From NCBI RefSeq assembly GCF_009793355.1, contig NZ_WTKP01000002.1, positions 310,001-374,000 on the forward strand: a stretch of 64,000 bases of DNA, written 5' to 3'. Position numbers and translations under genes: made by a program. How positions within the stretch are numbered: position 1 is the first letter of the stretch; each line of letters opens with the position of its first letter. The DNA is from Vreelandella zhuhanensis. Its GTDB lineage: Bacteria; Pseudomonadota; Gammaproteobacteria; Pseudomonadales; Halomonadaceae. The notes beneath the pieces were generated by a model. It was given only the letters and a program-made list of their open reading frames with translations. It was not told where the DNA came from and searched no databases. Below are positions 31,519 to 43,782 of this stretch, piece by piece.

Positions 31519-31782
31519 ATGAGCGAACACTTCTCGCCCGCCGAGCTTGACAATCGTCTTGAAGCACTAGAAAGCCGTATCGCCTACCAGGAGCACTGGC
31601 TGGACAGCCTGGATCAGGCCACCGCGCAACAAGAGAGGCGCCTGGCACACCTGGAACAGCTTAGCAGTATGATGAGCGAGCGCCTGCGCGAGCAGCATCA
31701 GGCCTTGCAAGACGCGGATACGACAGCGGCACCCAACACCGAGGGATTCAATCCGCAGGATGAGGTGCCGCCGCATTATTGA
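31519..31782 (+). CDS. slyX: SlyX family protein
   Basis: Small coiled-coil protein of unknown biochemical role. The 87 residues are almost entirely a heptad-rich helix (LDNRLEALESRIAYQEHWLDS onward) and end in the family's characteristic PPHY. It stands alone between the divergent cold-shock-domain gene and the converging ald. Confidence 0.88.
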   Translation: MSEHFSPAELDNRLEALESRIAYQEHWLDSLDQATAQQERRLAHLEQLSSMMSERLREQHQALQDADTTAAPNTEGFNPQDEVPPHY

Positions 31783-31831
31783 GCCGTAAATAATAATGTG
31801 AGCCGTCGTTAACGACGACAGCGTTGCGTGC

Positions 31832-32947
31832 CTAGCCGACCACTGAGGCCGGATCGGTGTACTCCAGGCCGAAGGCATCGGCGACCGCCTGATAAGTTAC
31901 TCGACCATCATGCACGTTCAGCCCTGGCAGGAAATGCGCATCATCGGCCAGAGCCTTCTGCCAGCCCTTGTCGGCCAGGGCGATCACGAAGGGTAACGTG
32001 GCATTGGTCAACCCCAGGGTAGAAGTGCGCGCCACCGCCCCCGGCATGTTGGCGACACAATAATGCACGATACCCTCGACGATATAGGTGGGGTCGGCGT
32101 GGGTGGTGGGCTTGCTGGTTTCAAAACAGCCGCCCTGGTCGATCGCCACATCCACCAGTACGCTGCCGGGCTGCATGTCAGCAAGCATTTTGCGAGTGAT
32201 CAGCTTGGGCGCAGCGGCACCGGGGATCAACACTGCCCCGACGATCATATCCGAGTCGCGCACCGCCTCATCCAGCGCATCGGCAGTCGAATAGACGGTC
32301 TTGATGCGTCCTTGGTAACGATCATCCAGCACTTCCAGGCGTGCAAGAGATTTATCCAGAATGGTGACGTCCGCCCCCAGCCCCAGCGCCATGCGTGCCG
32401 CATTTTCCCCGACCACACCGCCACCGATCACAGTCACCTTGCCCGGCGAGACGCCCGGCACCCCGGGCAACAATACACCGGCACCGCCTTGGGCCTTTTC
32501 CAAGCTATGCGCCCCCGCCTGCACAGCCATGCGCCCGGCCACGGTACTCATCGGCGCCAGCAGCGGTAAACCACCGCGGGAATCGGTGACAGTTTCATAG
32601 GCGATACAAGTAGCGCCGCTCTCCAGAAGCCCAAGCGTCAACTTTTCTTCCGCAGCCAAGTGCAGGTAAGTGAAAAGCGTCTGCCCGGAACTCAATCGCG
32701 CCACTTCTTCCGCCTGCGGCTCCTTGACCTTGAGTATCAGCTCGGCACCTTGCCACAAAGCGTCCACATCCGCTTCTACATGCGCGCCGGCAGCCTGATA
32801 GTCGGCATCGGTGAAGCCCGCACCTTCACCGGCGGCGGCCTGAACACTTACCTGATGACCACGTCCGGTCAGCTCACGAACACCGGTGGGGGTCAAGGCA
32901 ACACGATATTCATGATTCTTGATTTCCTTGGGCACGGCGACTTTCAT
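31832..32947 (-). CDS. ald: alanine dehydrogenase
   Basis: NAD-dependent enzyme interconverting L-alanine with pyruvate and ammonia; used for alanine catabolism or ammonium assimilation. The 371 residues start [20 protein letters not shown] and contain the substrate Lys/His regions, then the Rossmann core [21 protein letters not shown] near 170. [20 protein letters not shown] lies near 270. AGGAGAG precedes the ATG. It is separated from rlmI upstream by a terminator, so it probably has its own promoter. Confidence 0.95.
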   Translation of the reverse strand: MKVAVPKEIKNHEYRVALTPTGVRELTGRGHQVSVQAAAGEGAGFTDADYQAAGAHVEADVDALWQGAELILKVKEPQAEEVARLSSGQTLFTYLHLAAEEKLTLGLLESGATCIAYETVTDSRGGLPLLAPMSTVAGRMAVQAGAHSLEKAQGGAGVLLPGVPGVSPGKVTVIGGGVVGENAARMALGLGADVTILDKSLARLEVLDDRYQGRIKTVYSTADALDEAVRDSDMIVGAVLIPGAAAPKLITRKMLADMQPGSVLVDVAIDQGGCFETSKPTTHADPTYIVEGIVHYCVANMPGAVARTSTLGLTNATLPFVIALADKGWQKALADDAHFLPGLNVHDGRVTYQAVADAFGLEYTDPASVVG

Positions 32948-33045
32948 GAAGGCTCTCCTGATGCATGCAATGCTGTTGGGGATGACATTTCGCCCCTATT
33001 ACAGCATAGCTCGTCCGCTCACCCATCCCCTTGAGAGTAAAACAA

Positions 33046-33068
33046 GAAAAACGCCGTTTAAGGCGCTT
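33046..33068 (-). terminator. intrinsic terminator after rlmI
   Basis: On the minus strand AAGCGCC and GGCGTTTT form a seven-pair stem (one G-U) with a short TTAAAC loop, followed by a T-rich tail. It lies in the 192-base gap between rlmI and ald. That gap contains nothing else recognisable. Confidence 0.6.
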
Positions 33069-33139
33069 TCCAGAAGAAAAATCTACTGAAATGCGGAACG
33101 ACACAATAAAAAACTAGCGTCATTCCACATTCAAGCAAC

Positions 33140-34330
33140 TCAGTCGCGGAATATCCGTACGCCCAATGCCTTGAGGTAAGACGTTTCCGGGATGGCGGGA
33201 TGTACTGGGTGATCCGGACCCTGATGCCCCTGGAAGATCACCTGACCATGGCGGTCCTGATGGCGCACGGCGCCACGCACCACCTCCATCAGACGCTCGG
33301 GCGCCAGGTGCATGGAGCACGAGGCGCTGACCAGCAACCCATCGCGTCCCAACAGGCGAATGGCTTCACGGTTAAGACGCGAATAAGCACGCTCGCCGTT
33401 AGGAATATCCTTGCGCTTGCGGATGAATGCCGGCGGATCCAGGATCACCACATCGAATTCCTCACCCTCGGCCTTGAGTGCCGCCAGTACCTCGAAGGCA
33501 TCGCCTTCGCTGACCGACACCTGCTCGCTTACCCCGTTGAGCGCAGCATTATAAGCCACCTGTTCCAGGGCACTGCTCGAGGCATCGACGCATAGCACTT
33601 CAGAGGCGCCATTGACGGCTGCCTGAACGCCCCAGCCACCCACGTAACTGAACACATCCAGCACGCGCTTACCGGCCACCAAGCCGTTGAGCCAGGCACG
33701 GTTGGCCCGGTGGTCATAGAACCAGCCGGTTTTCTGACCATCCAGGATCGGGATGGCGAAACGTACGCCGTTTTCCACCAGTAGCACTTCATCCGGAAGG
33801 GTGCCCTTGACCACTTCGACCTTGGCCTCCAGCCCTTCCTGGCGGCGCCCCCCGGTATCGTTGCGGAACACGATCACCTCGGGGTCAAGGACTTTTTCCA
33901 GCGCATCGACGATTTCGTCAGCCAGGGCCTGCATGCCGGCGGTATTCAGCTGCACAACCACCACATCGCCGAAACGGTCAATGATCAAGCCCGGGAGCAA
34001 ATCGCCTTCGCCGTGAATCAAGCGATAGAACGGCTCGGCGAACAAGCGTTGACGCAGCCCCAACGCTTGGTTAAAACGATGCACGAAAAGCGAGCGATCC
34101 AGGCGCATGGCCGGGTCGCGCGACATCAGGCGTGCACTGATCAGGGAGTGAGGGTTGACGTAAGCGACCCCCATCGGCCTGCCGTTGGACGCTTCGACCA
34201 GCGCCGGCTCACCGGCGGCAAAGTTTTTCAGCGGAGTTTCCTGGATATCCACTTCATTGGAGTAGATCCATAGATGACCGGCCTTGAGGCGGCGGTCGGC
34301 GTTCTTGTTCAGGCGCAAGCGTTGGGTCAC
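33140..34330 (-). CDS. rlmI: 23S rRNA (cytosine-C5)-methyltransferase, RlmI type
   Basis: SAM-dependent methyltransferase of the RlmI family, which makes m5C1962 in 23S rRNA in E. coli. An N-terminal PUA domain (LKAGHLWIYSNEVD near residue 18) and an EEHEE region precede the Rossmann domain, with VLDVFSYVGGWGVQAA near 222, VILDPPAFIRKRKD near 293 and the catalytic Cys region LVSASCSMHL. No ATG suits: the GTG at 34330 has GGAG six bases upstream and gives 396 residues. It follows mutM by 31 bases. Confidence 0.9.
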   Translation of the reverse strand: MTQRLRLNKNADRRLKAGHLWIYSNEVDIQETPLKNFAAGEPALVEASNGRPMGVAYVNPHSLISARLMSRDPAMRLDRSLFVHRFNQALGLRQRLFAEPFYRLIHGEGDLLPGLIIDRFGDVVVVQLNTAGMQALADEIVDALEKVLDPEVIVFRNDTGGRRQEGLEAKVEVVKGTLPDEVLLVENGVRFAIPILDGQKTGWFYDHRANRAWLNGLVAGKRVLDVFSYVGGWGVQAAVNGASEVLCVDASSSALEQVAYNAALNGVSEQVSVSEGDAFEVLAALKAEGEEFDVVILDPPAFIRKRKDIPNGERAYSRLNREAIRLLGRDGLLVSASCSMHLAPERLMEVVRGAVRHQDRHGQVIFQGHQGPDHPVHPAIPETSYLKALGVRIFRD

Positions 34331-34361
34331 AACAGTCTCCACAATCAATTGGGCCGACAGA

Positions 34362-35189
34362 TCAATGCTGGCAGCCGGGGCAAAACACACTGGCACGTTG
34401 GCCTAGCGTCACCCTGATAAGTTCATGTTCACAGCGGGGGCATGGCTGGCCATGGCGACCATAGACATTCAGCCGCTGAGCGAAATAGCCCGGCTCACCC
34501 CGACCACTGACAAAATCACGCAAGGTGGTGCCGCCCTGAGTAATCGCCGCAGCCAAAACCTCGCGAGCGGCGTCGGCGAGCCGTTCATAGCGTTCTTGCG
34601 AAATCTGCCCGGCGGCTCGGCGGGGGTCGATACCCGCCATGAACAATGCCTCGGAGGCATAGATATTCCCCACCCCGACCACCACCCGGTTATCCATCAG
34701 GAAGGGCTTCACCGCTATTCGACGGCCGCGCGACATCTCGTATAACCGTCTACCGTTGAAGGCCTCGGAAAGCGGTTCGGGACCCAGGTGAACCAAGCGC
34801 TTGTCGCTATGCTCGTCGCCCTGCAGCCAATCGACGAAACCAAACCGGCGCGGGTCGTGATAGCGCAGCATCCAGCCATTATCCAGCACCAGATCCACAT
34901 GGTCGTGCTTGCGTGGAAGCTCTCCCACCCGGGAAATACGCAAGCTACCGGACATGCCCAGGTGCCACAGCAAGGTGGCGCTTTCCTCAGGCGAATCCAG
35001 GGGCATCAGCAGGTATTTTGCCCGGCGGGAAAGTGGCTCGATGCGTGCACCGATCAGACGCTCAACAAGGTCCGAAGGCACCGGCACGCGCAAGCGTGAC
35101 TGACGCACCCGAACCTCGGTAATTTCGGCACCTTCCAGGTAGGGTGCGATACCGCGACGCGTGGTTTCGACTTCGGGCAGCTCAGGCAT
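34362..35189 (-). CDS. mutM: formamidopyrimidine-DNA glycosylase
   Basis: Base-excision repair enzyme removing 8-oxoguanine and formamidopyrimidines, with AP-lyase activity. The 275 residues begin [14 protein letters not shown], supplying the catalytic Pro2 and Glu3. They contain the H2TH region with NIYASEALF and end with a Cys4 zinc finger (CPRC ... CPGC). A Lys in the early beta region (RRAKYLLMP) fits the conserved Lys57. The right flank contains the rpmG terminator. Confidence 0.96.
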   Translation of the reverse strand: MPELPEVETTRRGIAPYLEGAEITEVRVRQSRLRVPVPSDLVERLIGARIEPLSRRAKYLLMPLDSPEESATLLWHLGMSGSLRISRVGELPRKHDHVDLVLDNGWMLRYHDPRRFGFVDWLQGDEHSDKRLVHLGPEPLSEAFNGRRLYEMSRGRRIAVKPFLMDNRVVVGVGNIYASEALFMAGIDPRRAAGQISQERYERLADAAREVLAAAITQGGTTLRDFVSGRGEPGYFAQRLNVYGRHGQPCPRCEHELIRVTLGQRASVFCPGCQH

Positions 35190-35247
35190 GATAGCGGCCT
35201 ATAATGACAGTTTCTGCATACAGCGATTTTACATACAGCGGACATGC

Positions 35248-35274
35248 AAGAACCCGGCGGCTAGCCGGGTTCTT
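35248..35274 (-). terminator. terminator of the rpmB-rpmG transcript
   Basis: AAGAACCCGGC and GCCGGGTTCTT form a perfect 11-bp stem around a five-base loop, 46 bases after the rpmG stop on the minus strand. The stem itself ends in TTCTT. It also separates the ribosomal genes from mutM. Confidence 0.75.
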
Positions 35275-35320
35275 CAACAGGCACTCGCCTGCGGTGAAAG
35301 CGCAATCAACAAGCAAATGC

Positions 35321-35476
35321 TTACTTGATTTTAGCTTCCTTGTACATCACATGCTTACGCACTACCGGGTCGTATTTCTTGAATTCGAACTTATCCGGCG
35401 TGTTGCGCTTGTTCTTATCAGTGGTGTAGAAGTGGCCGGTACCGGCACTGGACACCAGCTTGATCTTGTCGCGCAT
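35321..35476 (-). CDS. rpmG: 50S ribosomal protein L33
   Basis: A 51-residue large-subunit protein too short for usual gene-length cutoffs. The translation begins [19 protein letters not shown] and ends MYKEAKIK. It has no cysteines, so it is the zinc-independent C-minus form. GGGAG precedes the ATG at good spacing. It follows rpmB by 45 bases, the conserved rpmB-rpmG pair. Confidence 0.96.
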   Translation of the reverse strand: MRDKIKLVSSAGTGHFYTTDKNKRNTPDKFEFKKYDPVVRKHVMYKEAKIK

Positions 35477-35521
35477 GGTTTTAATCTCCCAAAAACGTCT
35501 GCTTGCAGCCGTAGCTCAAGC

Positions 35522-35758
35522 TTAAATGGTTTCGCCGCGCTTGCGGATATCAGCCAGAACCGTGTCGATACCTCTCTTGTCAATGATACGCATGCCCTTG
35601 CTGGAGACGCGCAACTTGACGAAGCGATTTTCGGCTTCCACCCAGAAACGGTGGCTGTGCAGGTTAGGCAAGAAGCGACGACGCGTCTTACGCTGGGAGT
35701 GAGAAACGTTATTTCCAGTCACCGGACGTTTGCCGGTAACCTGACATACTTTGGACAT
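35522..35758 (-). CDS. rpmB: 50S ribosomal protein L28
   Basis: A 78-residue large-subunit protein starting [20 protein letters not shown], with the family core [16 protein letters not shown] and [15 protein letters not shown]. Only one Cys is present near the N-terminus, so this is not the zinc-ribbon form. The open frame runs on to 35839, but the ATG at 35758 gives the standard protein. Confidence 0.97.
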   Translation of the reverse strand: MSKVCQVTGKRPVTGNNVSHSQRKTRRRFLPNLHSHRFWVEAENRFVKLRVSSKGMRIIDKRGIDTVLADIRKRGETI

Positions 35759-35895
35759 GAGAGCCTCCAACCGCTTGGCGAGTAGTTCAAAACCTGTCGG
35801 GCAAACCGGAAAAGGGCGCGCCGGATAACCTCGTAACATCCGTTACCGCGCGACTCAGCCCTGTCCGTGATTCGACCCAAGTTCAAAGGGGGAAC

Positions 35896-35924
35896 TTTAT
35901 ACCAGAGAGACTCCCGCCGGGCAA
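35896..35924 (-). promoter_or_regulatory. sigma-70 promoter for rpmB-rpmG
   Basis: On the minus strand TTGCCC (35924-35919) and TATAAA (35901-35896) are separated by 17 bases. Transcription would start near 35889, leaving a leader of about 130 bases before rpmB. The rest of the 228-base gap back to the radC stop holds nothing recognisable. Confidence 0.65.
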
Positions 35925-35986
35925 GCAAAGCCGCTAAATACCTTTGAAAAAGCCCCGAAACCGCTTTATTCTTCATATTCAATTTT

Positions 35987-36661
35987 TTAGACCCAGCCGC
36001 GCTCGGCGAACGAAACCACCTCGCCGTCACCGACCACAAAGTGATCCAGCACCCGCACCTCGAACAACGCCAAGGCTTCCTTGAGCCTCTCGGTGATGCG
36101 CCGGTCGGCATCGCTCGGCTCGGCGATACCGGAAGGATGATTGTGCGCCAGGATGACCGCCCCCGCGCCTAGCTCCAGCGCACGCTTGGCGACCTCCCTC
36201 GGGTACACCGAGGCGCTGTCCAGGGTGCCGCGAAACAGCGATTCGTAACGGATAATTCTGTGCTGCGTATCCAGAAACAACACGGCAAACTCCTCATGGC
36301 CGAGATGGCGCATCTGAGAGCTCAGGTAGTGCTTGACCAAGGCCGGTGACGTCAGTGCATTGCCCCGTGCCAACTGGCTGGCCAGATGACGCCGGGAAAG
36401 TTCGAGTGTCGCCTGCAGCTGGGCATATTTGGCGTTACCCAGGCCGTGCGCTTCACAAAAACGCACTTGGTCGGCCTCGAGAAATTGGCGTAGACCACCA
36501 AAGGCACTCAGCAAGTCGCGTGCCAGATCCACCGCCGAGCGCCCCTGCACGCCCACCCGAAGAAAGATTGCCAAAAGCTCGGCATCGGATAATGCCTGAG
36601 CGCCCAGGTTGAGCAATTTTTCCCGGGGCCGCTCACCTTCCGGCCAATGATTGATTCCCAT
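35987..36661 (-). CDS. radC: RadC/MPN-domain protein
   Basis: JAB/MPN+ domain protein; once linked to DNA repair, but its true role is unsettled. The 224 residues have an N-terminal helix-hairpin-helix-like region ([21 protein letters not shown]), then the metalloprotease-like motif HNHPSG followed by Ser and Asp in the expected positions near residue 175. ATG 36661 has a strong GGAGG eight bases upstream and is preferred over the longer open frame. It is divergent from coaBC. Confidence 0.93.
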   Translation of the reverse strand: MGINHWPEGERPREKLLNLGAQALSDAELLAIFLRVGVQGRSAVDLARDLLSAFGGLRQFLEADQVRFCEAHGLGNAKYAQLQATLELSRRHLASQLARGNALTSPALVKHYLSSQMRHLGHEEFAVLFLDTQHRIIRYESLFRGTLDSASVYPREVAKRALELGAGAVILAHNHPSGIAEPSDADRRITERLKEALALFEVRVLDHFVVGDGEVVSFAERGWV

Positions 36662-36857
36662 TCTATCCGCCTCCCTGCCTGATTGTCCCTGGCTTGCCAG
36701 GCGGGCCTCGTGACACCGCCCTTCATTATTTTTAGTCCCACCAGTATACCCAGTTGTTTTAGTGAGATAACACTCAGGATAATCCGCGCACTGCCTACGC
36801 AAGGCATGGCTGTGGTGGTATGGTAAAATCCCTCAATTAACGATGCGGGAACCCCAC

Positions 36858-38093
36858 ATGCTCCCCTTTGCTGGAAAGCGCATCCTGCTCGGCGTGAGCG
36901 CCGGCATTGCCGCTTACAAAAGCGCGCTGATCATTCGCCTGCTCAAGCAGGCGGGTATGGAGGTGCGCGTGGTCATGACCGACGGTGCCCAGGCATTTAT
37001 TACCCCCTTGACGCTGCAAGCCCTTTCCGGCGAGCCGGTGCGCACCTCACTGCTCGATCCCAACGCCGAGGCCGGCATGGGCCATATCGAACTCGCCCGC
37101 TGGGCCGACTTGATCTTGATCGCTCCGGGCACCGCCGACTTGATGGCCCGCCTGGCCCATGGCATGGCGGATGACTTGCTCACCACCCTGTGCCTGGCCA
37201 GTGAAGCCCCAAGGCTGATGGCCCCGGCAATGAACCAGGCCATGTGGCGCCACCCGGCGACCCAGCGCAACCTTGAGCAGCTTTCCCGCGATGGCTGGCA
37301 ATGGGTTGGCCCCGATGCAGGGGACCAGGCCTGCGGCGATACCGGCCCCGGGCGCATGAGCGAGCCGGAAGCCGTGGCCGAGGCCGTGTTCAATATCTTT
37401 CGCCCCACCCAATCGAGTCGTTCGCGTCACATCGTGATCACCGCCGGCCCCACCCGTGAAGCCCTGGACCCGGTGCGCTACTTATCCAATCACAGCTCCG
37501 GGAAGATGGGCTATGCCCTGGCTGGCGCAGCCGCCAGAACCGGCGCCCGGGTCAGCCTGATCAGCGGGCCGGTCAACCTGCCCACCCCTGCCGGGGTGGA
37601 GCGCATCGATGTGGACAGCGCCGCCCAAATGCATTCTGCCGCCCAGCGGCTCGCTCAGGGTGCAGATATCTTCATCGGCTGCGCCGCAGTGGTGGATTTT
37701 CGCGTTGAAATGCCCGCCGAGCACAAGATAAAAAAACGCCAGAACGAAGACAGCTTGACGCTCATCCTGGTGAAAAATCCTGACATCATCGCGGATATCG
37801 CCGCCCTGCCCACCGCCTCACGCCCACTGGTAGTCGGCTTTGCTGCAGAAACTCAGGATGTTGAACACTACGCGCGCGACAAGCTGGCTCGCAAGGGACT
37901 GGACATGATTGTGGCCAATGATGTGTCCCAGGCGGGGGGTGTCTTCGGCAGCGATGACAACGCCGCCTGGCTGCTGTGGAAGACACCCGATGGCCAAGCC
38001 AGCGAAGCGCTACCATCGCAACCCAAGACACGACTCGCCAGCGATATTATCCAGCGCGCCCTGAATCTGCTAGCTTTTGGAGAGACCCCATGA
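36858..38093 (+). CDS. coaBC: phosphopantothenoylcysteine decarboxylase/synthetase
   Basis: Bifunctional enzyme of coenzyme A synthesis. The N-terminal CoaC flavoprotein ([30 protein letters not shown] near residue 127) decarboxylates 4'-phosphopantothenoylcysteine. The C-terminal CoaB ([20 protein letters not shown] near 193) joins cysteine using CTP. ATG 36858 has GGGA at good spacing and gives 411 residues; ATG 36843 has no ribosome site. Its stop overlaps the dut start as ATGA. Confidence 0.96.
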   Translation: MLPFAGKRILLGVSAGIAAYKSALIIRLLKQAGMEVRVVMTDGAQAFITPLTLQALSGEPVRTSLLDPNAEAGMGHIELARWADLILIAPGTADLMARLAHGMADDLLTTLCLASEAPRLMAPAMNQAMWRHPATQRNLEQLSRDGWQWVGPDAGDQACGDTGPGRMSEPEAVAEAVFNIFRPTQSSRSRHIVITAGPTREALDPVRYLSNHSSGKMGYALAGAAARTGARVSLISGPVNLPTPAGVERIDVDSAAQMHSAAQRLAQGADIFIGCAAVVDFRVEMPAEHKIKKRQNEDSLTLILVKNPDIIADIAALPTASRPLVVGFAAETQDVEHYARDKLARKGLDMIVANDVSQAGGVFGSDDNAAWLLWKTPDGQASEALPSQPKTRLASDIIQRALNLLAFGETP

Positions 38094-38557
38094 CTGCCTC
38101 GGCTTCAGCGCCACGCCTGCAACTCAAACTGCTTGATGAACGCATGCGTGAGTATCTGCCGCATTACGCGACCCAAGGCTCGGCAGGCATGGACCTTCGC
38201 GCCCTGCTCGATGCCCCGCTGACGCTTGCTCCGGGGCAGTGCGAGCTGGTTCGCACGGGCCTGGCCATTCATATTGCCGACCCCGCTCTTGCCGGCATGA
38301 TCCTGCCACGCTCCGGCCTGGGGCATAAACACGGCATCGTGCTGGGCAACCTGGTGGGGTTGATCGACTCCGACTACCAAGGCGAGCTGATGATTTCAGT
38401 GTGGAACCGGGGCACGCAAGCCTTCACGCTGGAGCCTTTCGAACGGTTGGCGCAGTACGTGCTTGTGCCCGTGGTGCAAGCCAAGCTTGAACTGGTGGAC
38501 ATGTTCACCGACAGCCTTCGCGGCAGCAGCGGCTTCGGTAGCACCGGCTCTCACTGA
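38090..38557 (+). CDS. dut: dUTP diphosphatase
   Basis: Trimeric dUTPase that removes dUTP and supplies dUMP for thymidylate synthesis. The 155 residues show the five family motifs: [10 protein letters not shown] near 30, [11 protein letters not shown] near 74, [14 protein letters not shown] near 88, [11 protein letters not shown] near 115 and the C-terminal arm [15 protein letters not shown] precedes the ATG, and it is coupled to coaBC. Confidence 0.97.
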   Translation: MTASASAPRLQLKLLDERMREYLPHYATQGSAGMDLRALLDAPLTLAPGQCELVRTGLAIHIADPALAGMILPRSGLGHKHGIVLGNLVGLIDSDYQGELMISVWNRGTQAFTLEPFERLAQYVLVPVVQAKLELVDMFTDSLRGSSGFGSTGSH

Positions 38558-38570
38558 GGTATTTGCCAAT

Positions 38571-38631
38571 AGCTTTTTTGCCAAGAGCGTTACCAAGGGC
38601 TTTACCAAGGGCTTTGCTCAGCCCTTTTCAC
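38571..38631 (+). repeat. degenerate 12-bp tandem repeat between dut and algC
   Basis: The gap holds about four imperfect copies of a 12-base unit: GCCAATAGCTTT, GCCAAGAGCGTT, ACCAAGGGCTTT, ACCAAGGGCTTT (the last two identical), then a decayed GCTCAGCCCTTT. The period is a multiple of three, so a frame through it would read tetrapeptide repeats. No start with a ribosome site supports translation outside dut. Confidence 0.6.
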
Positions 38632-38654
38632 TGACACATTCTGCAGGGACGATC

Positions 38655-40975
<2,321 letters not shown>

Positions 40976-40994
40976 CCGCAAACGAGACTGAAAA

Positions 40995-41028
40995 ACCCGC
41001 TTCCCCGGCCAAGGCCGAAGAAGCGGGT
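40995..41028. terminator. bidirectional terminator between argB and rpoH
   Basis: ACCCGCTTC and GAAGCGGGT make a nine-pair outer stem enclosing GGCC-AA-GGCC. Runs of A lie on the left and TATATTT on the right. It would end both converging transcripts. Confidence 0.75.
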
Positions 41029-41047
41029 ATATTTCAACCTAAAGCCG

Positions 41048-41914
41048 TTATGCTGCCATGGTATCGCCCATCTTTTGACGAATCTTCTTCATCGCATTCT
41101 TTTCCAGCTGACGAATCCGCTCGGCACTGACCCCGTAGATATCCGCCAGGTCATGCAAGGTCGCCTTGTCTTCGCTCAACCAGCGACGCTGAAGAATATC
41201 CTGCGAACGCTCGTCCAAGGTCTCCAGCGCCAGCTGCAAGCGGCGCGTGGCATCACCGGCAAAGTCGCTGTCTTCAATCTTGGTAGCCGGATCGGAGGCG
41301 GCATCATCCAGATAATGCGCCGGCGACTGATAAACGCTGTCTTCATCGTCGCTGGGTGAGGCATCGAAGCCAGCGTCATAGGCCGAGAGACGCCCTTCCA
41401 TGTCGCGCACCACTTCCGGCTTGACGTCAAGATCCTTGGCGATGGCCTCGACTTCACTGTTGTTCAGCCATGCCAGGCGTTTTTTCGCGCCGCGCAGATT
41501 GAAGAACAGTTTACGCTGAGCCTTGGTGGTGGCGATCTTGACGATACGCCAGTTACGCAGCACGAATTCGTGGATTTCCGCCTTGATCCAGTGCACCGCG
41601 AAGGACACCAGCCGAACGCCCTGGTTGGGGTCGAAACGCTTGACGGCTTTCATCAAGCCCACATTACCTTCCTGGATCAGGTCTGCCTGGGGCAGGCCGT
41701 AGCCGGAATAGCTGCGTGCGACATGCACCACAAACCGCAGATGCGACAATACCAGACGACGCGCCGCTTCCAAATCGCTTTCATCGTATAAGCGAAAGGC
41801 CAGCTCGCGCTCTTCATCAGCGCTAAGCACTGGAATTCCGTTCACGGCCTGGATGTAGCCGCCCAAGTCATGCCCCGGAGAAATCTGGCCTATCGGTAGA
41901 AGACTTTTACTCAT
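41048..41914 (-). CDS. rpoH: RNA polymerase sigma-32 factor
   Basis: Heat-shock sigma factor. The 288 residues show region 2 ([53 protein letters not shown]), the RpoH box QRKLFFNLR near 135, and region 4 ending in a helix-turn-helix ([20 protein letters not shown]). The frame is open to 41962, but ATG 41914 gives the family start [17 protein letters not shown] upstream is somewhat distant. It follows ftsX, as in E. coli, with an AT-rich 231-base gap likely to hold its own promoters. Confidence 0.96.
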   Translation of the reverse strand: MSKSLLPIGQISPGHDLGGYIQAVNGIPVLSADEERELAFRLYDESDLEAARRLVLSHLRFVVHVARSYSGYGLPQADLIQEGNVGLMKAVKRFDPNQGVRLVSFAVHWIKAEIHEFVLRNWRIVKIATTKAQRKLFFNLRGAKKRLAWLNNSEVEAIAKDLDVKPEVVRDMEGRLSAYDAGFDASPSDDEDSVYQSPAHYLDDAASDPATKIEDSDFAGDATRRLQLALETLDERSQDILQRRWLSEDKATLHDLADIYGVSAERIRQLEKNAMKKIRQKMGDTMAA

Positions 41915-42145
41915 GTGACGTTTTGTCTCCCTATAAACCTGTTCCATAATATATTTGACCACGAATCAAGCATTGCGATCACTTAAACTGACCCTGCATC
42001 TATCTATTTCTGACACTCGATACCATTTTATGCCACTCGATACCGCTGGCTCTGATTACCGATGACAATCGCTGCCCTGCTGGCATTCCTACTGAAATCA
42101 ACACGACTTGAAATCCAGACATGGACATCACCAGGATGCCTTGCA
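41915..42145. other. rpoH upstream region with a duplicated 11-mer
   Basis: The ftsX-rpoH gap holds two copies of CACTCGATACC at 42014-42024 and 42034-42044, exactly 20 bases apart. An AT-rich block (AAATATATTATGG on the minus strand near 41945) is a probable -10 region, but no good -35 was seen. Heat-shock or sigma-E promoters expected here could not be confirmed by eye. Confidence 0.4.
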
Positions 42146-43117
42146 CTAACGCGACCGGATACTCGACAGATGTCGCCCTACCGCAAGCCAAGCGCCCAAC
42201 CAGCCAAGCAGTGTACTGCAAGATAGCAGAATTGTAGAGCCTGCCAAGTCAAGCTGAGGCAAGCTGAAGCTAGCGCCGTAACTGGCAGCTAGCGCACTCA
42301 CCGGCAGCGACAGCCAGTGATTGCCCAACGTCAAAAGCCCCAGCGCCAGCAGCCCGCCTCCCACGCCGTACCAGGCACCGCTATACAGAAAAGGACGCCG
42401 TACGAAAGCATGGGTGGCGCCGATCAGCATTACCACCTCGATTTCCCGGCGCCGGCTCTCCACCGCCAGACGGATGGTATTGCCCACCACCAGCAACACG
42501 CCCAGCCCGAACAGCACCGCCAACGCCAACGCCAAGCGCCGCCCCAATTCTGCAAGATGGCGCAATCGTTCGATCCAGGCAAGGTCCAGGCGTACGTCAT
42601 CCACGCCGTTCAACTCGCTCAGTACCTGCGAAAGCCGCTGCATCGCCGCCGGCTCGGGTGATGCCGGATGCACGACGATACTTGCCGGTAGAGGATTATC
42701 GGCAAGCCCCACCAAGGCGTCATCCAGCCCCAAGGCTTGCTGGAATTCAGCCATCCCTTCTTCCGCACTGATCAAGCGGGTAGCGGCTACCTCGGGTTGC
42801 GCCTGGACCGCTTGTTCGATGCGATTTGCCTGCATCTCGTCCACTTCCTGGGCCAGGTAAACGGTGAGGGTGGCACTCTCTTCCAGCTCGGCATCCAACA
42901 GCCGCGCGCTGTCCAGCGTCAGCCACAGGGCCGCGGGCAACACCAAGGCGATAGCGATTGCCAGCATTGTCAGAAGGTTACCCAGTGGGTGACGTACCAG
43001 CCGCCAGGCGCTGTCCACCAACATGACGCGATGATGTCTCGCCCAGGCACGCAAACGACTGGATAAGCGGGTCTTGTGGCTCCGGGCTCCGCGCTGGGAA
43101 GGAGGTATTTGGGTCAT
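42146..43117 (-). CDS. ftsX: cell division protein FtsX
   Basis: Inner-membrane partner of FtsE in the divisome; the complex controls periplasmic amidases through EnvC-like activators. The 323 residues have a cytoplasmic N-terminus, a first membrane segment (NLLTMLAIAIALVLPAALWL), a periplasmic domain of about 120 residues and three further C-terminal membrane segments, with RRREIEVVMLIGATHAFVRR between. It overlaps ftsE by four bases. Confidence 0.95.
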   Translation of the reverse strand: MTQIPPSQRGARSHKTRLSSRLRAWARHHRVMLVDSAWRLVRHPLGNLLTMLAIAIALVLPAALWLTLDSARLLDAELEESATLTVYLAQEVDEMQANRIEQAVQAQPEVAATRLISAEEGMAEFQQALGLDDALVGLADNPLPASIVVHPASPEPAAMQRLSQVLSELNGVDDVRLDLAWIERLRHLAELGRRLALALAVLFGLGVLLVVGNTIRLAVESRRREIEVVMLIGATHAFVRRPFLYSGAWYGVGGGLLALGLLTLGNHWLSLPVSALAASYGASFSLPQLDLAGSTILLSCSTLLGWLGAWLAVGRHLSSIRSR

Positions 43118-43782
43118 GTAGCCCTCTCATCCGCGACCAGGCGGCCGTCGCGCAGGCGCAGGGTGCGATGGCGCAGCCGAGCAATCAATGCCAGGTCGTG
43201 ACTGGCAATCATCAAGGTCGTGCCGATGCGATTGAAATCCTCGAACAGGGCCATGATATCGGCGGAAAGCTGGGGGTCCAAGTTACCGGTTGGTTCATCG
43301 GCAAGCAGTAATGCCGGCTTGTTGACCACTGCGCGAGCAATGCCGATTCGCTGCTGTTCACCGCCGGAAAGCTCGATGGGCAGGGCTTTCTCGCGGTGCA
43401 AGAGCCCTACCTTGTCCAGTGCCGCCCGTACCCGACGTGCCGACTCGCGTGGCTCTACGCCCTGAATTTCCAGAGGCAGTGCCACGTTATGAAAGACACT
43501 GCGATCGAACAACAACTGGTGGTCCTGAAACACCACCCCGATCTGGCGTCGATAAAAAGGCACTTGGCTGGCATGCAGCCGGGCAATATCATGTCCCGCC
43601 ACCATCACGCGCCCGCGGCTGGGCTGCTCCAGGCGCATGATCAGGCGCAATAGTGAGCTTTTACCGGCCCCCGAATGGCCGGTAAAAAACACCATTTCAC
43701 CACGCGCCACACCAAAGTCGATATTGGCCAGGGCTTCGAAACGCCCGCCGTAACGCTTGCCCACGTGTTCGAACGCAATCAT
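43114..43782 (-). CDS. ftsE: cell division ATP-binding protein FtsE
   Basis: ABC-type ATPase paired with FtsX at the septum. The 222 residues contain Walker A GHSGAGKSSLLRL near residue 36, the Q-loop region IGVVFQDHQLL, signature LSGGEQQRIGIARAVV near 138, and Walker B LLLADEPTGNLDP near 158 with the switch His in ASHDLALI. It overlaps both ftsY and ftsX by four bases. Confidence 0.97.
   Translation of the reverse strand: MIAFEHVGKRYGGRFEALANIDFGVARGEMVFFTGHSGAGKSSLLRLIMRLEQPSRGRVMVAGHDIARLHASQVPFYRRQIGVVFQDHQLLFDRSVFHNVALPLEIQGVEPRESARRVRAALDKVGLLHREKALPIELSGGEQQRIGIARAVVNKPALLLADEPTGNLDPQLSADIMALFEDFNRIGTTLMIASHDLALIARLRHRTLRLRDGRLVADERAT

Noticed and set aside
31805-31820. Palindrome GTCGTTAACGAC between slyX and ald as a terminator
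   Set aside because: Short stem without loop or T run; not convincing as terminator or operator.
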